This document shows positions 55,984-63,665 of a DNA stretch of 64,000 bases, piece by piece. Under the pieces are notes generated by a model. The model searched no databases, was not told the origin of the DNA, and worked only from the letters and a program-made list of their open reading frames with translations. Every line of letters starts with the position of its first letter. Position 1 is the first letter of the stretch. Source of the DNA: a virus; the IMG/VR virus record IMGVR_UViG_3300025435_000010, positions 1 to 64,000 of that record. One strand, written 5' to 3'. The position numbers and the translations under genes were made by a program.

Positions 55984-56812
55984 TTTTTATTTGTTTTAGG
56001 GTTTTTATTACTTGCTCTTGACTAATATATGGTGGTTGATTTGGATAATGACCGTGTTTTTTAAGATATAACTCCCGGCCACCGTATACATTTTTCTCCC
56101 ACTGTTCAGATTTATTTGCAATTGAAGAATTATCAATAGCACCTGGTGCCTCAGTTAATAGCTCATGACTATTTGCAAGATCTGCAAACCACCAAAAAGG
56201 AGGATGATAGCCTGCCTTAATGATGCAATATGTATGATCTACGTGCTCCCAAGCGTTGTAAAATTGCTCGTCAATATACCCGACTTCTTCAATTACTTTT
56301 CTTGTAAAGAAAGAAAACATAGCCACTGTATGCTCATATAATGCAATCTTAACCGTCTTATAATCAATTATAAGTTTAGGATTTGGCTCTGTATCTTGAC
56401 TTAGAAGATGTCGATTATGCAGATCAAAATTCTGAATTGATTGCTTACGATTAAAAGGTGAACCAGGTCCATAGTTGAAATGCTGTATTCCTGATACTTT
56501 ACTCGCTTCAATATATTGCTTAAAAATTGAAGAATCTTTAATAAGCATATCATCTTCAATAATAAAAATATAATCGCATCCTTTTTCAAAAAGATCTTGT
56601 ATTGCTAGGTTTTTTGCTTTACCGACACCTATTCTCCCACTAGTGTGTTTTACAAAATTGACTTTTGGATGCGTATGTATAGTTTTCTTATCACCATCGT
56701 CAATAATGATGAGTTCGCTAATATTGGCGCTTACTCTATCAATGGTATCTAGTAAATTATTAAGATACTCAGGCCTTTCACATGTAATTATACCAACTCC
56801 TATTTTATCCAT
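55964..56812 (-). CDS. GT-A glycosyltransferase
   Basis: 282 residues from Met at 56812 (MDKIGVGIITCERPEYL). IIIDDGDKK, YIFIIEDDMLI (EDD in DxD position) and AWEHVDHTYCIIKAG support a GT2-like enzyme. The longer frame from 56866 would overlap the divergent structural gene. First gene of the minus-strand glycosylation run. Confidence 0.78.
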   Translation of the reverse strand: MDKIGVGIITCERPEYLNNLLDTIDRVSANISELIIIDDGDKKTIHTHPKVNFVKHTSGRIGVGKAKNLAIQDLFEKGCDYIFIIEDDMLIKDSSIFKQYIEASKVSGIQHFNYGPGSPFNRKQSIQNFDLHNRHLLSQDTEPNPKLIIDYKTVKIALYEHTVAMFSFFTRKVIEEVGYIDEQFYNAWEHVDHTYCIIKAGYHPPFWWFADLANSHELLTEAPGAIDNSSIANKSEQWEKNVYGGRELYLKKHGHYPNQPPYISQEQVIKTLKQIKNDYSRK

Positions 56813-56834
56813 GGTTAATTTATATATTGTATCA

Positions 56835-56840
56835 TAAATA
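56835..56840 (+). promoter_or_regulatory. late promoter ATAAATA, 6 nt before ATG 56847
   Basis: CATAAATA, TAATCA, ATG. Confidence 0.6.
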
Positions 56841-56846
56841 TAATCA

Positions 56847-57827
56847 ATGGCAACAAATCCATCCAATAGTACTTCAGTTAGTATAGTTAATTTACCGCAA
56901 GCGCAGCTTGCTACTGCTACAGATTATTTGATCTTACAAACATCAAATGGTACACAAATCATTCCTTTTGGTAATTTTAATGTCGTACGTACAGATATTA
57001 ACGGAAATGCGACTATTGTAGGTAATGTTACTGGTTCAAATGCATATTTTACGGGTAATGTTGGTGTTAATTCGTTGACAGCATCAAGCTTTTATACATC
57101 GAATCCATCATATGGCGTTGATATCGGTTGGACGGATTTAGCTCCAATATTAGGTATTAATAGCAATAATTATTATGACAGTTTTACTGTTGTTAATGGA
57201 CTGGTAATAAGCGCTACACCAACGAGTGTTGATTATTTTAATAACCCTATTTATACATCTTTAAATGTACAGCTCACTGCTCTTTCTGCACAAACTGTTG
57301 GTGTTGGTGGTACTGTATACTCAGCATTAACAAGCTTATCATCAACAACAAGTACAAATCTTTATAATACGTCAGCAGCACTTACAACACAAACACAAGC
57401 AGGTACAGCATATGCCTATGCACTTAATAATACAAACCTGCAGTTAATGACTGCTTATGCTACAGCTTTTTATGATAGCACGACCACTGGTACCATCTAC
57501 CAATTAGTAGGTAACCCAGCTGGTGCCGTTGGTGCCGCGACAATAACTTTTCCAAACTTTTTTGTAAATAGTGCTCTTAAAGCAAATAATATTCAAGCAT
57601 CAAATTTCATTATAACACCTAATGCAACAACGTATGCACAGGCTTCAGCGTTTTCAGTTATTTCACCGTTTGTATCAGCAGGTACAATTAATACAGATCC
57701 GAGCGGAAAGAATTTATTAGTTACTATTGCTGCTATTTCTAATACGAGTACGTGGCCTGCCGGATTTACAAGTAATCCAATTCCCATTAACGTGCGCATA
57801 CTCGCAACGTATAATGGTTATTATTAA
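56847..57827 (+). CDS. virion-like Ser/Thr/Ala/Asn-rich protein
   Basis: 326 residues. Low-complexity, beta-prone sequence like phage fibre or decoration proteins (SIVNLPQAQLATATDYLIL; ATIVGNVTGSNAYFTGNVGV). The N-terminal LPQA...A-ATDYLILQ resembles the start of phage structural proteins. Late promoter. Next to the glycosylation locus, so a possible glycan acceptor, which is only inference. Confidence 0.72.
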   Translation: MATNPSNSTSVSIVNLPQAQLATATDYLILQTSNGTQIIPFGNFNVVRTDINGNATIVGNVTGSNAYFTGNVGVNSLTASSFYTSNPSYGVDIGWTDLAPILGINSNNYYDSFTVVNGLVISATPTSVDYFNNPIYTSLNVQLTALSAQTVGVGGTVYSALTSLSSTTSTNLYNTSAALTTQTQAGTAYAYALNNTNLQLMTAYATAFYDSTTTGTIYQLVGNPAGAVGAATITFPNFFVNSALKANNIQASNFIITPNATTYAQASAFSVISPFVSAGTINTDPSGKNLLVTIAAISNTSTWPAGFTSNPIPINVRILATYNGYY

Positions 57828-57828
57828 T

Positions 57829-58578
57829 TTATTCGCCTAAATTTTTAGCACGAATAATTCCAGTACGGAATTTCTCTTCATTAACTTCAGCCTGTTGCGT
57901 ATCTTTCTGATCAGTTATCAACTTAGCCATTAAATCTAAATTTTTTTCATCAAGAATACTTGTCTCATCAACAACTGCATTACCTTCGCTATTAATATAA
58001 AGTTCGATCATCGCAATACGTTCTTCTCTTGATCCAAATACTTCAATGACAGGCGGACGATCTTCATCAGGAAAGAACGGTGATGTACCGGTGCGTGTAT
58101 AAGTATGCTCGATAGCTTTAAATAGATTATCAATTTCCTTAATATACTCTTCGTTAATATTTCGCGATTCGCGAGCTTCTTTAGGAATAGGTGAAAACTT
58201 AGTAATAGGTGTAAAGAAAATAATATCAAGTGAATGCATTGTTTCTTTTATAAGAGGTATACACTTCTTAATAAATTCATCACTTATTTGTGATGAATTT
58301 TTGCTATTAGCCCAGAGCGAATATACAAGATTATCTAATGGGCATCGATCGAAGAGTACATAATCATCTTTTGATGTTTTCTGAATATCATTAAGAAGAC
58401 AATTGAGAATGCGCCATTGACCGTCTTCTGTTACTTGATCGTTAAGTGGTATATTTTCTTCTTTAATTATTTTACGATACGATTCATCCGACCTCTTGTA
58501 CATTGGCCATTTTTTAATAATATCATCAATTAGTGTACTTTTACCTTGACAGGCTGAACCGGAAATCGCAATACGCAT
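57829..58578 (-). CDS. P-loop nucleoside/nicotinamide-type kinase
   Basis: 249 residues. GSACQGKST (7-15) is Walker A; VLFDRCPLDNLVYSLWA (about 93-109) is the DR/LID-type segment also present in 30796-31344. A 60-residue acidic C-terminal extension is extra. Late-type TAAATA six bases upstream. Substrate unknown. Confidence 0.72.
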   Translation of the reverse strand: MRIAISGSACQGKSTLIDDIIKKWPMYKRSDESYRKIIKEENIPLNDQVTEDGQWRILNCLLNDIQKTSKDDYVLFDRCPLDNLVYSLWANSKNSSQISDEFIKKCIPLIKETMHSLDIIFFTPITKFSPIPKEARESRNINEEYIKEIDNLFKAIEHTYTRTGTSPFFPDEDRPPVIEVFGSREERIAMIELYINSEGNAVVDETSILDEKNLDLMAKLITDQKDTQQAEVNEEKFRTGIIRAKNLGE

Positions 58579-58584
58579 ATAGTC

Positions 58585-58590
58585 TATTTA
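58585..58590 (-). promoter_or_regulatory. late promoter TTAAATA, 6 nt before ATG 58578
   Basis: TAAATA, GACTAT, ATG. Confidence 0.5.
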
Positions 58591-58613
58591 ATAATAAATT
58601 TTATTTTATCAAA

Positions 58614-59366
58614 TTACACACGCAGTGCTTTATCCCAAATTACCAATTGCAAACGAGGACTAAAATTCACGCAGAGCGCTTTTGCATACTCTGCTACTGC
58701 TACACTACGCTCAACGTGCTCGTTTCGCGACCCGCAACACGGCATAAACCAAATATGACTCTTCGGTATATTAATACCGTGCTTATCATCAACATACTTC
58801 TCCCAAATCTCATTAATATCCTCAGCAACATTAATAACAAACTTAAAACCCGAATGGTGAGCTTTATGCCATTTAAGAACTTCAGGCTTATAAGTTTTTT
58901 CCTCTGGATCGCCATTAGAGCGAAGCTTAGGGGATGTAGTAAACGTTGCCTTAAATTCTGTTACCCAACGTTCGTCTGGTAAAATTGTCGCGTTTGTCTC
59001 AAAGTCGATACGCGGTATAAAACCATAACGCTCTCTAAATGCTTCCATAAAGCGTAAAAGTGGTTCTTGTCTAAGCATCGGTTCACCGCCGGTGATTTTT
59101 AAAATAGCTCTGTCCTTAAGATGTTTAATAAAGTTATTTTTTTCATAAAATTCAAACATATCCTCGAAACTCCATTTATTTCTTTTCGACCATGAGATAT
59201 ATGAGTCACAGCCATGAGGCGAGTCTGGGCTTGCAAACGCTTTACAGGTTAAGTTACAACCGAAAAGTCTCAAGAATACTGATGGTTGACCTATAAACAT
59301 ACCTTCACCTTCGATAGTAAGGAATCCGGGCCCATCGTCACTGATTAGCAAATAATTTTCATCCAT
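58614..59366 (-). CDS. queE: QueE, 7-carboxy-7-deazaguanine synthase (radical SAM)
   Basis: 250 residues. GEGMFIGQPSVFLRLFGCNL and TGGEPM (92-97) are QueE/radical-SAM signatures. The cluster Cys are 37, 41 and 53 (C-x3-C-x11-C), so the last spacing differs from the canonical C-x3-C-x2-C. It forms CDG from carboxy-tetrahydropterin. Leaderless early promoter. Confidence 0.88.
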   Translation of the reverse strand: MDENYLLISDDGPGFLTIEGEGMFIGQPSVFLRLFGCNLTCKAFASPDSPHGCDSYISWSKRNKWSFEDMFEFYEKNNFIKHLKDRAILKITGGEPMLRQEPLLRFMEAFRERYGFIPRIDFETNATILPDERWVTEFKATFTTSPKLRSNGDPEEKTYKPEVLKWHKAHHSGFKFVINVAEDINEIWEKYVDDKHGINIPKSHIWFMPCCGSRNEHVERSVAVAEYAKALCVNFSPRLQLVIWDKALRV

Positions 59367-59372
59367 AAAAAT

Positions 59373-59400
59373 ATTATGTATGCTATTATAGCGATTTCAA
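59373..59400 (-). promoter_or_regulatory. leaderless early promoter for queE, ATG 59366
   Basis: TTGAAA, 16 bp, CATAAT, ATTTTT, ATG on the minus strand. Confidence 0.72.
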
Positions 59401-59429
59401 CTTTTTACTTAAATCCATTACAAATTATA

Positions 59430-59435
59430 TAAATA
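59430..59435 (+). promoter_or_regulatory. late promoter TATAAATA core, 5 nt before ATG 59441
   Basis: Full TATAAATA at 59428-59435, TTAAT, ATG. Confidence 0.65.
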
Positions 59436-59440
59436 TTAAT

Positions 59441-60112
59441 ATGACATATAACGGCTTTGTTTATATATGGTTTGATACTTATAGAAAGATGTTTTATATT
59501 GGTTCGCATAAAGGTAGCGTTGATGACAAATATATTTGCTCGAGTAGACGGATGTATCGTGCTTATAAAGCGCGATCGATGGATTTTAAGCGTCGTATTT
59601 TGAAATATGTAGAAGATAAAAGTGATATAATATACTGGGAGCAATATTATCTAAATATGATTAAGGATACCGAGCTACTATATAAGGGTGGTAAGTATTA
59701 TAACGTAAAACGAATTGCTGCTGGCGGTGATACAACCGCTCATTTACCGGATCGCGAGGAAGTTATTAAGCGAAGGTACGGTAAAAAGCACAGTGAATCA
59801 ATAAAACGTGCTATAAAAAATAGAAGTATTGAGATTAAAACATTGCATCAACAACGACGAAAAATATCTTTACAAAAAACCTTTTCTAATCCTTGCTATA
59901 GTAACTATCAAGATAAGCCGTTTGACGTTTTTTTGAATAACGTATTTTATAAAAGATACAGAAATAAAGAGCAGTTTATATGCGAGCAACAATGCGAACG
60001 AACGAACTTTAATCAAAATTTTCGTAAGGGTATCTGGATAATTAAGCAAAAGCGTAAGCATAACTTTGTACCTGGTGATGTTCTTACATTTAAGTATGTT
60101 GTGTTTGATTAA
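59441..60112 (+). CDS. GIY-YIG homing endonuclease with NUMOD3-like region
   Basis: 223 residues. GFVYIWFDTYRKMFYIGSHKG (5-25) is the GIY-YIG core (VYI/YIG), and YWEQYYLNM supplies the catalytic Glu. GKKHSESIKRAIKNRS is a NUMOD3-type DNA-binding module, repeated in spirit downstream. A T4 Seg-type free-standing element between queE and phoH. Late promoter. Confidence 0.82.
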   Translation: MTYNGFVYIWFDTYRKMFYIGSHKGSVDDKYICSSRRMYRAYKARSMDFKRRILKYVEDKSDIIYWEQYYLNMIKDTELLYKGGKYYNVKRIAAGGDTTAHLPDREEVIKRRYGKKHSESIKRAIKNRSIEIKTLHQQRRKISLQKTFSNPCYSNYQDKPFDVFLNNVFYKRYRNKEQFICEQQCERTNFNQNFRKGIWIIKQKRKHNFVPGDVLTFKYVVFD

Positions 60113-60115
60113 ATA
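60110..60115 (+). promoter_or_regulatory. late-type TAAATA, 7 nt before ATG 60123
   Basis: TTAAATA over the stop codon of the endonuclease, TTAATAG, ATG. Confidence 0.45.
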
Positions 60116-60122
60116 TTAATAG

Positions 60123-60959
60123 ATGAAAAAAACAAAACGCACTGCGAAAGCAGCCGCCGTTGTAACATCTAAAATTAATGATAATACATTAGTTAAGGAT
60201 AATTCACCCTATGTAGCCCAGAGAGAAAAAATTGATTTTACTCTTAATGTTCGAGAGCTTCCTTGGACAGATAAACAGAAAGAGATTATAAGTCTTTTTC
60301 TTGATAAGAATACAAAACTTATGATTCTCAAGGGACCAGCTGGTACATCGAAAACTATTCTGTCGATGTATCTCGGTTTACAGCTTCTGAATTTAAAGAA
60401 AGTATCTGATATTGTTCTTGTGCGTTCAGCGGTAGAGAGTTCAGATTCAAAGCTTGGTTATCTACCTGGTGATATTAATGAAAAGGTTAATGTTTATATG
60501 ACGCCATTTAATGAAAAATTTTCTGAACTCGTCACAGAGCCTCAAATTCATCGCTTACATAAAGATAATCGCATTACAATTTGCCCTATTAATTTTGCAC
60601 GCGGTCTTCACTTTGCTGTAAAGTTTGTATGTTGCGATGAGAGTCAAAATCTTACAATTCGTGAACTTCAGACACTCTTCACCCGTATGGGTGAATTCAG
60701 TAAAATGATTATATGCGGTGACCCAGATCAATCCGATTTACCATATGGTAAATCAGGCTTTAATACTGTATATAAGGCTTTTGATAATGACGATGCTAAA
60801 GCTCATGGTGTACATTGCGTAGAATTAACAGAGGACCATATTGTTCGCTCTGAGCTCTGCCGTTATGTTACCCATGTATTCAAGGGAATTATACCTATAA
60901 CAAATACAAAAGAAATAAATTCTAAAGAATACAGACCATCAGAGTTTAAATCTCATTAA
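60123..60959 (+). CDS. phoH: PhoH-like ATPase
   Basis: 278 residues. LPWTDKQKEIISLFL, Walker A GPAGTSKT (71-78), GYLPGDINEKV and Walker B CCDESQN (170-176), with CGDPDQSDLP, define PhoH. Common in T4-like phages and linked to phosphate stress or RNA processing; role unclear. An extra N-terminal 35 residues are basic. Confidence 0.9.
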   Translation: MKKTKRTAKAAAVVTSKINDNTLVKDNSPYVAQREKIDFTLNVRELPWTDKQKEIISLFLDKNTKLMILKGPAGTSKTILSMYLGLQLLNLKKVSDIVLVRSAVESSDSKLGYLPGDINEKVNVYMTPFNEKFSELVTEPQIHRLHKDNRITICPINFARGLHFAVKFVCCDESQNLTIRELQTLFTRMGEFSKMIICGDPDQSDLPYGKSGFNTVYKAFDNDDAKAHGVHCVELTEDHIVRSELCRYVTHVFKGIIPITNTKEINSKEYRPSEFKSH

Positions 60960-61350
60960 GAGCTTTTAGTTCTGCAAGTGCTCTAATAACTGCATCATTA
61001 GCTTGTTGTATATCGCTTGCAGATTGATCTTTTAATGTTGGTTTAAAATTAATATTTGTTTGACTATCAGACGTAAGTCCGTATTCTTGAGCTATTTTTG
61101 ACAATGTTATTTGTAATTGATCTACAAGGGGATCTGGCTGTCTCTCAATAAGAGCATCCATGCTTATATTAGCCGGTGATGCTGTTACTGCTACATGCCC
61201 GATTGGCTTAACTTGTGTATTATATATAGTTTCAAGTTTTTGATCATTATTAAAAAAAGAATCAACAAAATCAGGAGCTAACTTACCTTGAATTTTTAAA
61301 TGGTCTGATATTTCACCGCCATAAAGCTGGTGAGTAAACTCTGCGTTCAC
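60946..61350 (-). CDS. hypothetical protein downstream of queD
   Basis: 134 residues. YGGEISDHLKIQGKLAPDFV, then a helical C-terminus. Starts in the queD stop (ATGA) and converges on phoH with a 14-base overlap. No family recognised. Confidence 0.65.
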   Translation of the reverse strand: MNAEFTHQLYGGEISDHLKIQGKLAPDFVDSFFNNDQKLETIYNTQVKPIGHVAVTASPANISMDALIERQPDPLVDQLQITLSKIAQEYGLTSDSQTNINFKPTLKDQSASDIQQANDAVIRALAELKALNEI

Positions 61351-62024
61351 CGACTTCCCCAGCTAATGTTATCAAATAACCCTGAATAACCATTTGTTAC
61401 ATTATTACGTAGTGGGACAGGCTGATTATTAGGTGTAGGGTTAGTTGTTGTTACAGTAGTTTGTGTGATTTGTTCAAGTTCCTCAACAGGGATATGTGTC
61501 GAAGCAGCTTGTTCGTTGACAGTTGTCGGTGTTTCGGTTATCTGTTTGTCAGAACTATTAACAATCGACCAAGCTGTTGTTCTGACTGATTCAGAATAAA
61601 TTGCTGAATTCGCTTCATGCTCAAATACTTCTACTTTTTCTACCCAACAACGATCACCATACTTTTCATTAAGATATGTTTGAGCTGCTTTGTAGCACCA
61701 TTCAGCTGTTTTTTCAATTCCAACAGCATCCATGACACGTAGATCGCATCCACCAGCATCATGTAATTGATGAAATAATGGTAATAATGGATCATCTTTT
61801 GAGATGCAAAGTGTATGATCGAATTGTTTATTAAGAATAGCTTTAAGGTCCTTTAATCCACCGAAATCAACTGACCAGTTATTACTGTCGAGTTCGCGAC
61901 ATTCAAAATGGAATTTTGCCTTAAGTTGATAACCGTGAACTAGATGACAATGACTATGGGTAGCTCCAAATTGTCTGAAGGCACAAGATCCAAGATCGAT
62001 AAGTTTAGTACTCTGATAACTCAT
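61347..62024 (-). CDS. queD: QueD, 6-carboxy-tetrahydropterin synthase
   Basis: 225 residues. FRQFGATHSHCHLVHGYQLK carries catalytic Cys26 and zinc His30, with Tyr32 where many QueD proteins have His. FDHTLCISKDDP and VEVFEHEANSA are QueD hallmarks. A 60-residue Thr/Asn/Pro-rich tail follows the enzyme domain. It makes the substrate of QueE. Leaderless early promoter. Confidence 0.87.
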   Translation of the reverse strand: MSYQSTKLIDLGSCAFRQFGATHSHCHLVHGYQLKAKFHFECRELDSNNWSVDFGGLKDLKAILNKQFDHTLCISKDDPLLPLFHQLHDAGGCDLRVMDAVGIEKTAEWCYKAAQTYLNEKYGDRCWVEKVEVFEHEANSAIYSESVRTTAWSIVNSSDKQITETPTTVNEQAASTHIPVEELEQITQTTVTTTNPTPNNQPVPLRNNVTNGYSGLFDNISWGSR

Positions 62025-62030
62025 AAAGAT

Positions 62031-62058
62031 AGTATGACACGGAAAAGTTGAAAATCAA
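62031..62058 (-). promoter_or_regulatory. leaderless early promoter for queD, ATG 62024
   Basis: TTGATT, 16 bp, CATACT, ATCTTT, ATG on the minus strand. Nothing else is seen in 62059-62140. Confidence 0.68.
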
Positions 62059-62140
62059 CAGAAAAAGTTATTATTTGTCCACCGTTCCTCTTCTCAACTC
62101 CATATTCTCTATTAGTTATTCCGCGTGAAAAATAAATCAA

Positions 62141-62338
62141 CTAGGAGAGTAGCGTTTTCAATAAATTATTTACCCTCTGATTAAAACTTTCATGAGCGTG
62201 TTTGCTTATCTCAATGGCTGCAATACGTTTTTGAGCTTTTTCCTTAGATGATGAAGCCCCGGGTACTGTATGCATCTTACCGTTTTTCTTATAACGTACC
62301 TTATAACCTGCTTTGGATTTTTGTATATTATATGGCAT
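62141..62338 (-). CDS. small basic protein
   Basis: 65 residues, MPYNIQKSKAGYKVRYKKNG. Two basic beta strands followed by a helix (SSKEKAQKRIAAIEI); resembles small phage proteins that modify or bind nucleic acid or peptides. Unknown. Confidence 0.65.
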   Translation of the reverse strand: MPYNIQKSKAGYKVRYKKNGKMHTVPGASSSKEKAQKRIAAIEISKHAHESFNQRVNNLLKTLLS

Positions 62339-62341
62339 AAT

Positions 62342-63196
62342 TTATCGTCTTCTGTTAGGTGGTGTCCTATTAGTTAATGGATGAGATGGTAGTTTCATTT
62401 CTAATTCATCCTTTCTTGTTGGTGGTTTAACAGGTACACCTGTCTTTGTATGTGTAGCACCTTTTGTTACCGGTACAGCAGGGGTCATAACTTTAGGTGC
62501 CTGTTGTGTGGTATTAGTTGTTGATGCTGATTGTTGAGTAGCAGTAGTTTTTTGTACTTCAGGTGTTTTACCGGCTAAAAGATCTTGAACTACAGGGTCT
62601 TCTTTCTTACTATCCGCTTGTCGATAAAATAATGTAGAGTTTCTGCTAATATCTCTATCTGTAAGCCCTGGTACTGCTTTTTTGAGTGCCTTGTTGACAC
62701 CATTCATATCATTAGCAATGTCAATCTCACGCCTTTGATTTGCTGATAGCTTTGGATATTTTGTTTTAATAAATTCGCGGTACGGGTTTAAATATTTTTG
62801 TTTGAATTCATAGCTTTGACCGTATCTTCTAATAGCATTATCAATTCTTTCAGGTGTAGCAGCGATTGTCTTTCCTACACTTGCAACAGCTCCACCAATA
62901 TTCGTCACCGCACCACCAACTCTATTAGCTATAGCAGCACCTTGCGTACCTCCTAACGCGCCATAAACCTTCCCAGCACCTTGTATTGCTTTACCTGCTA
63001 GTTGTCCTAATTTACCTAATCCTTGAACTGCTCGACCTGGAGCCTGAGCAGCACCCTTTATAATACCTTTAGCTATTTTCTTACCGATGGGCTTTTTTGA
63101 AGCTGCATCAGATGCGCGCTTTGCAGCATTCATATAATCGGATAACGTACCTTCATTTAAAGCAAGTTTTGCTAAATTATTAAAATTATTATTCAT
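62342..63196 (-). CDS. Ala/Gly-rich late protein with capsid-targeting-like N-terminus
   Basis: 284 residues from Met at 63196. MNNNFNNLAKLALNE-GT ends a short amphipathic leader with Leu-x-Glu. Residues 20-120 are Ala/Gly/Lys-rich (AAKRASDAASKKPIGKKIAK; GKLGQLAGKAIQGAGK), suggesting membrane-active or DNA-binding helices. The tail is Pro/Thr-rich. A packaged, injected protein is a reasonable inference. Confidence 0.65.
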   Translation of the reverse strand: MNNNFNNLAKLALNEGTLSDYMNAAKRASDAASKKPIGKKIAKGIIKGAAQAPGRAVQGLGKLGQLAGKAIQGAGKVYGALGGTQGAAIANRVGGAVTNIGGAVASVGKTIAATPERIDNAIRRYGQSYEFKQKYLNPYREFIKTKYPKLSANQRREIDIANDMNGVNKALKKAVPGLTDRDISRNSTLFYRQADSKKEDPVVQDLLAGKTPEVQKTTATQQSASTTNTTQQAPKVMTPAVPVTKGATHTKTGVPVKPPTRKDELEMKLPSHPLTNRTPPNRRR

Positions 63197-63617
63197 TGGC
63201 AATATAATATTTATAGAGATTTGTAATATCTTCATCCGTTAAACCTCTATCTTTTAGAAAGACCTCTACGTCATCAATGGATTCAGCTGCTTGAAGAATT
63301 TGTAATAAAGGATCATCTATTGTTACATCAAGAGCTAGTAAGATAAATTCCTTTAAACCGTTGAGATTATTATTAATATTGGCAAGTCTTTCAAGATGCT
63401 CATTCGGAATATCCATTACTGACATATTACCTTCATGATCTGGTACTACAACGAGTACTTTTGTAAATTCTTGATCTTCAGCTAAAACATATCCTTCATA
63501 ACCATTACAGTTTGAAAGATCAGCACTTTGACTGACGCTAATAGGGTCAACTTTGATACGTACTTTTTTTAAAGTTACCTTCTGTAAACTCTCTAAAATG
63601 ACTTGATTATACTTCAT
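63189..63617 (-). CDS. late protein with capsid-targeting-like N-terminus
   Basis: 142 residues. MKYNQVILE-SL fits the targeting form. A beta-rich middle (GYVLAEDQEFTKVLVVVPDH) and acidic helical C-terminus. Overlaps the following gene by eight bases. Late promoter six bases before the ATG. Confidence 0.66.
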   Translation of the reverse strand: MKYNQVILESLQKVTLKKVRIKVDPISVSQSADLSNCNGYEGYVLAEDQEFTKVLVVVPDHEGNMSVMDIPNEHLERLANINNNLNGLKEFILLALDVTIDDPLLQILQAAESIDDVEVFLKDRGLTDEDITNLYKYYIANE

Positions 63618-63623
63618 CCTTAT

Positions 63624-63629
63624 TATTTA
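63624..63629 (-). promoter_or_regulatory. late promoter ATAAATA, 6 nt before ATG 63617
   Basis: CATAAATA, ATAAGG, ATG on the minus strand. Confidence 0.6.
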
Positions 63630-63631
63630 TG

Positions 63632-63659
63632 TTGAATTAAGCTAAGTCGCTAGTATAAT
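63632..63659 (+). promoter_or_regulatory. leaderless early promoter for folE, ATG 63666
   Basis: TTGAAT, 16 bp, TATAAT, AAGCAT, ATG. Confidence 0.78.
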
Positions 63660-63665
63660 AAGCAT

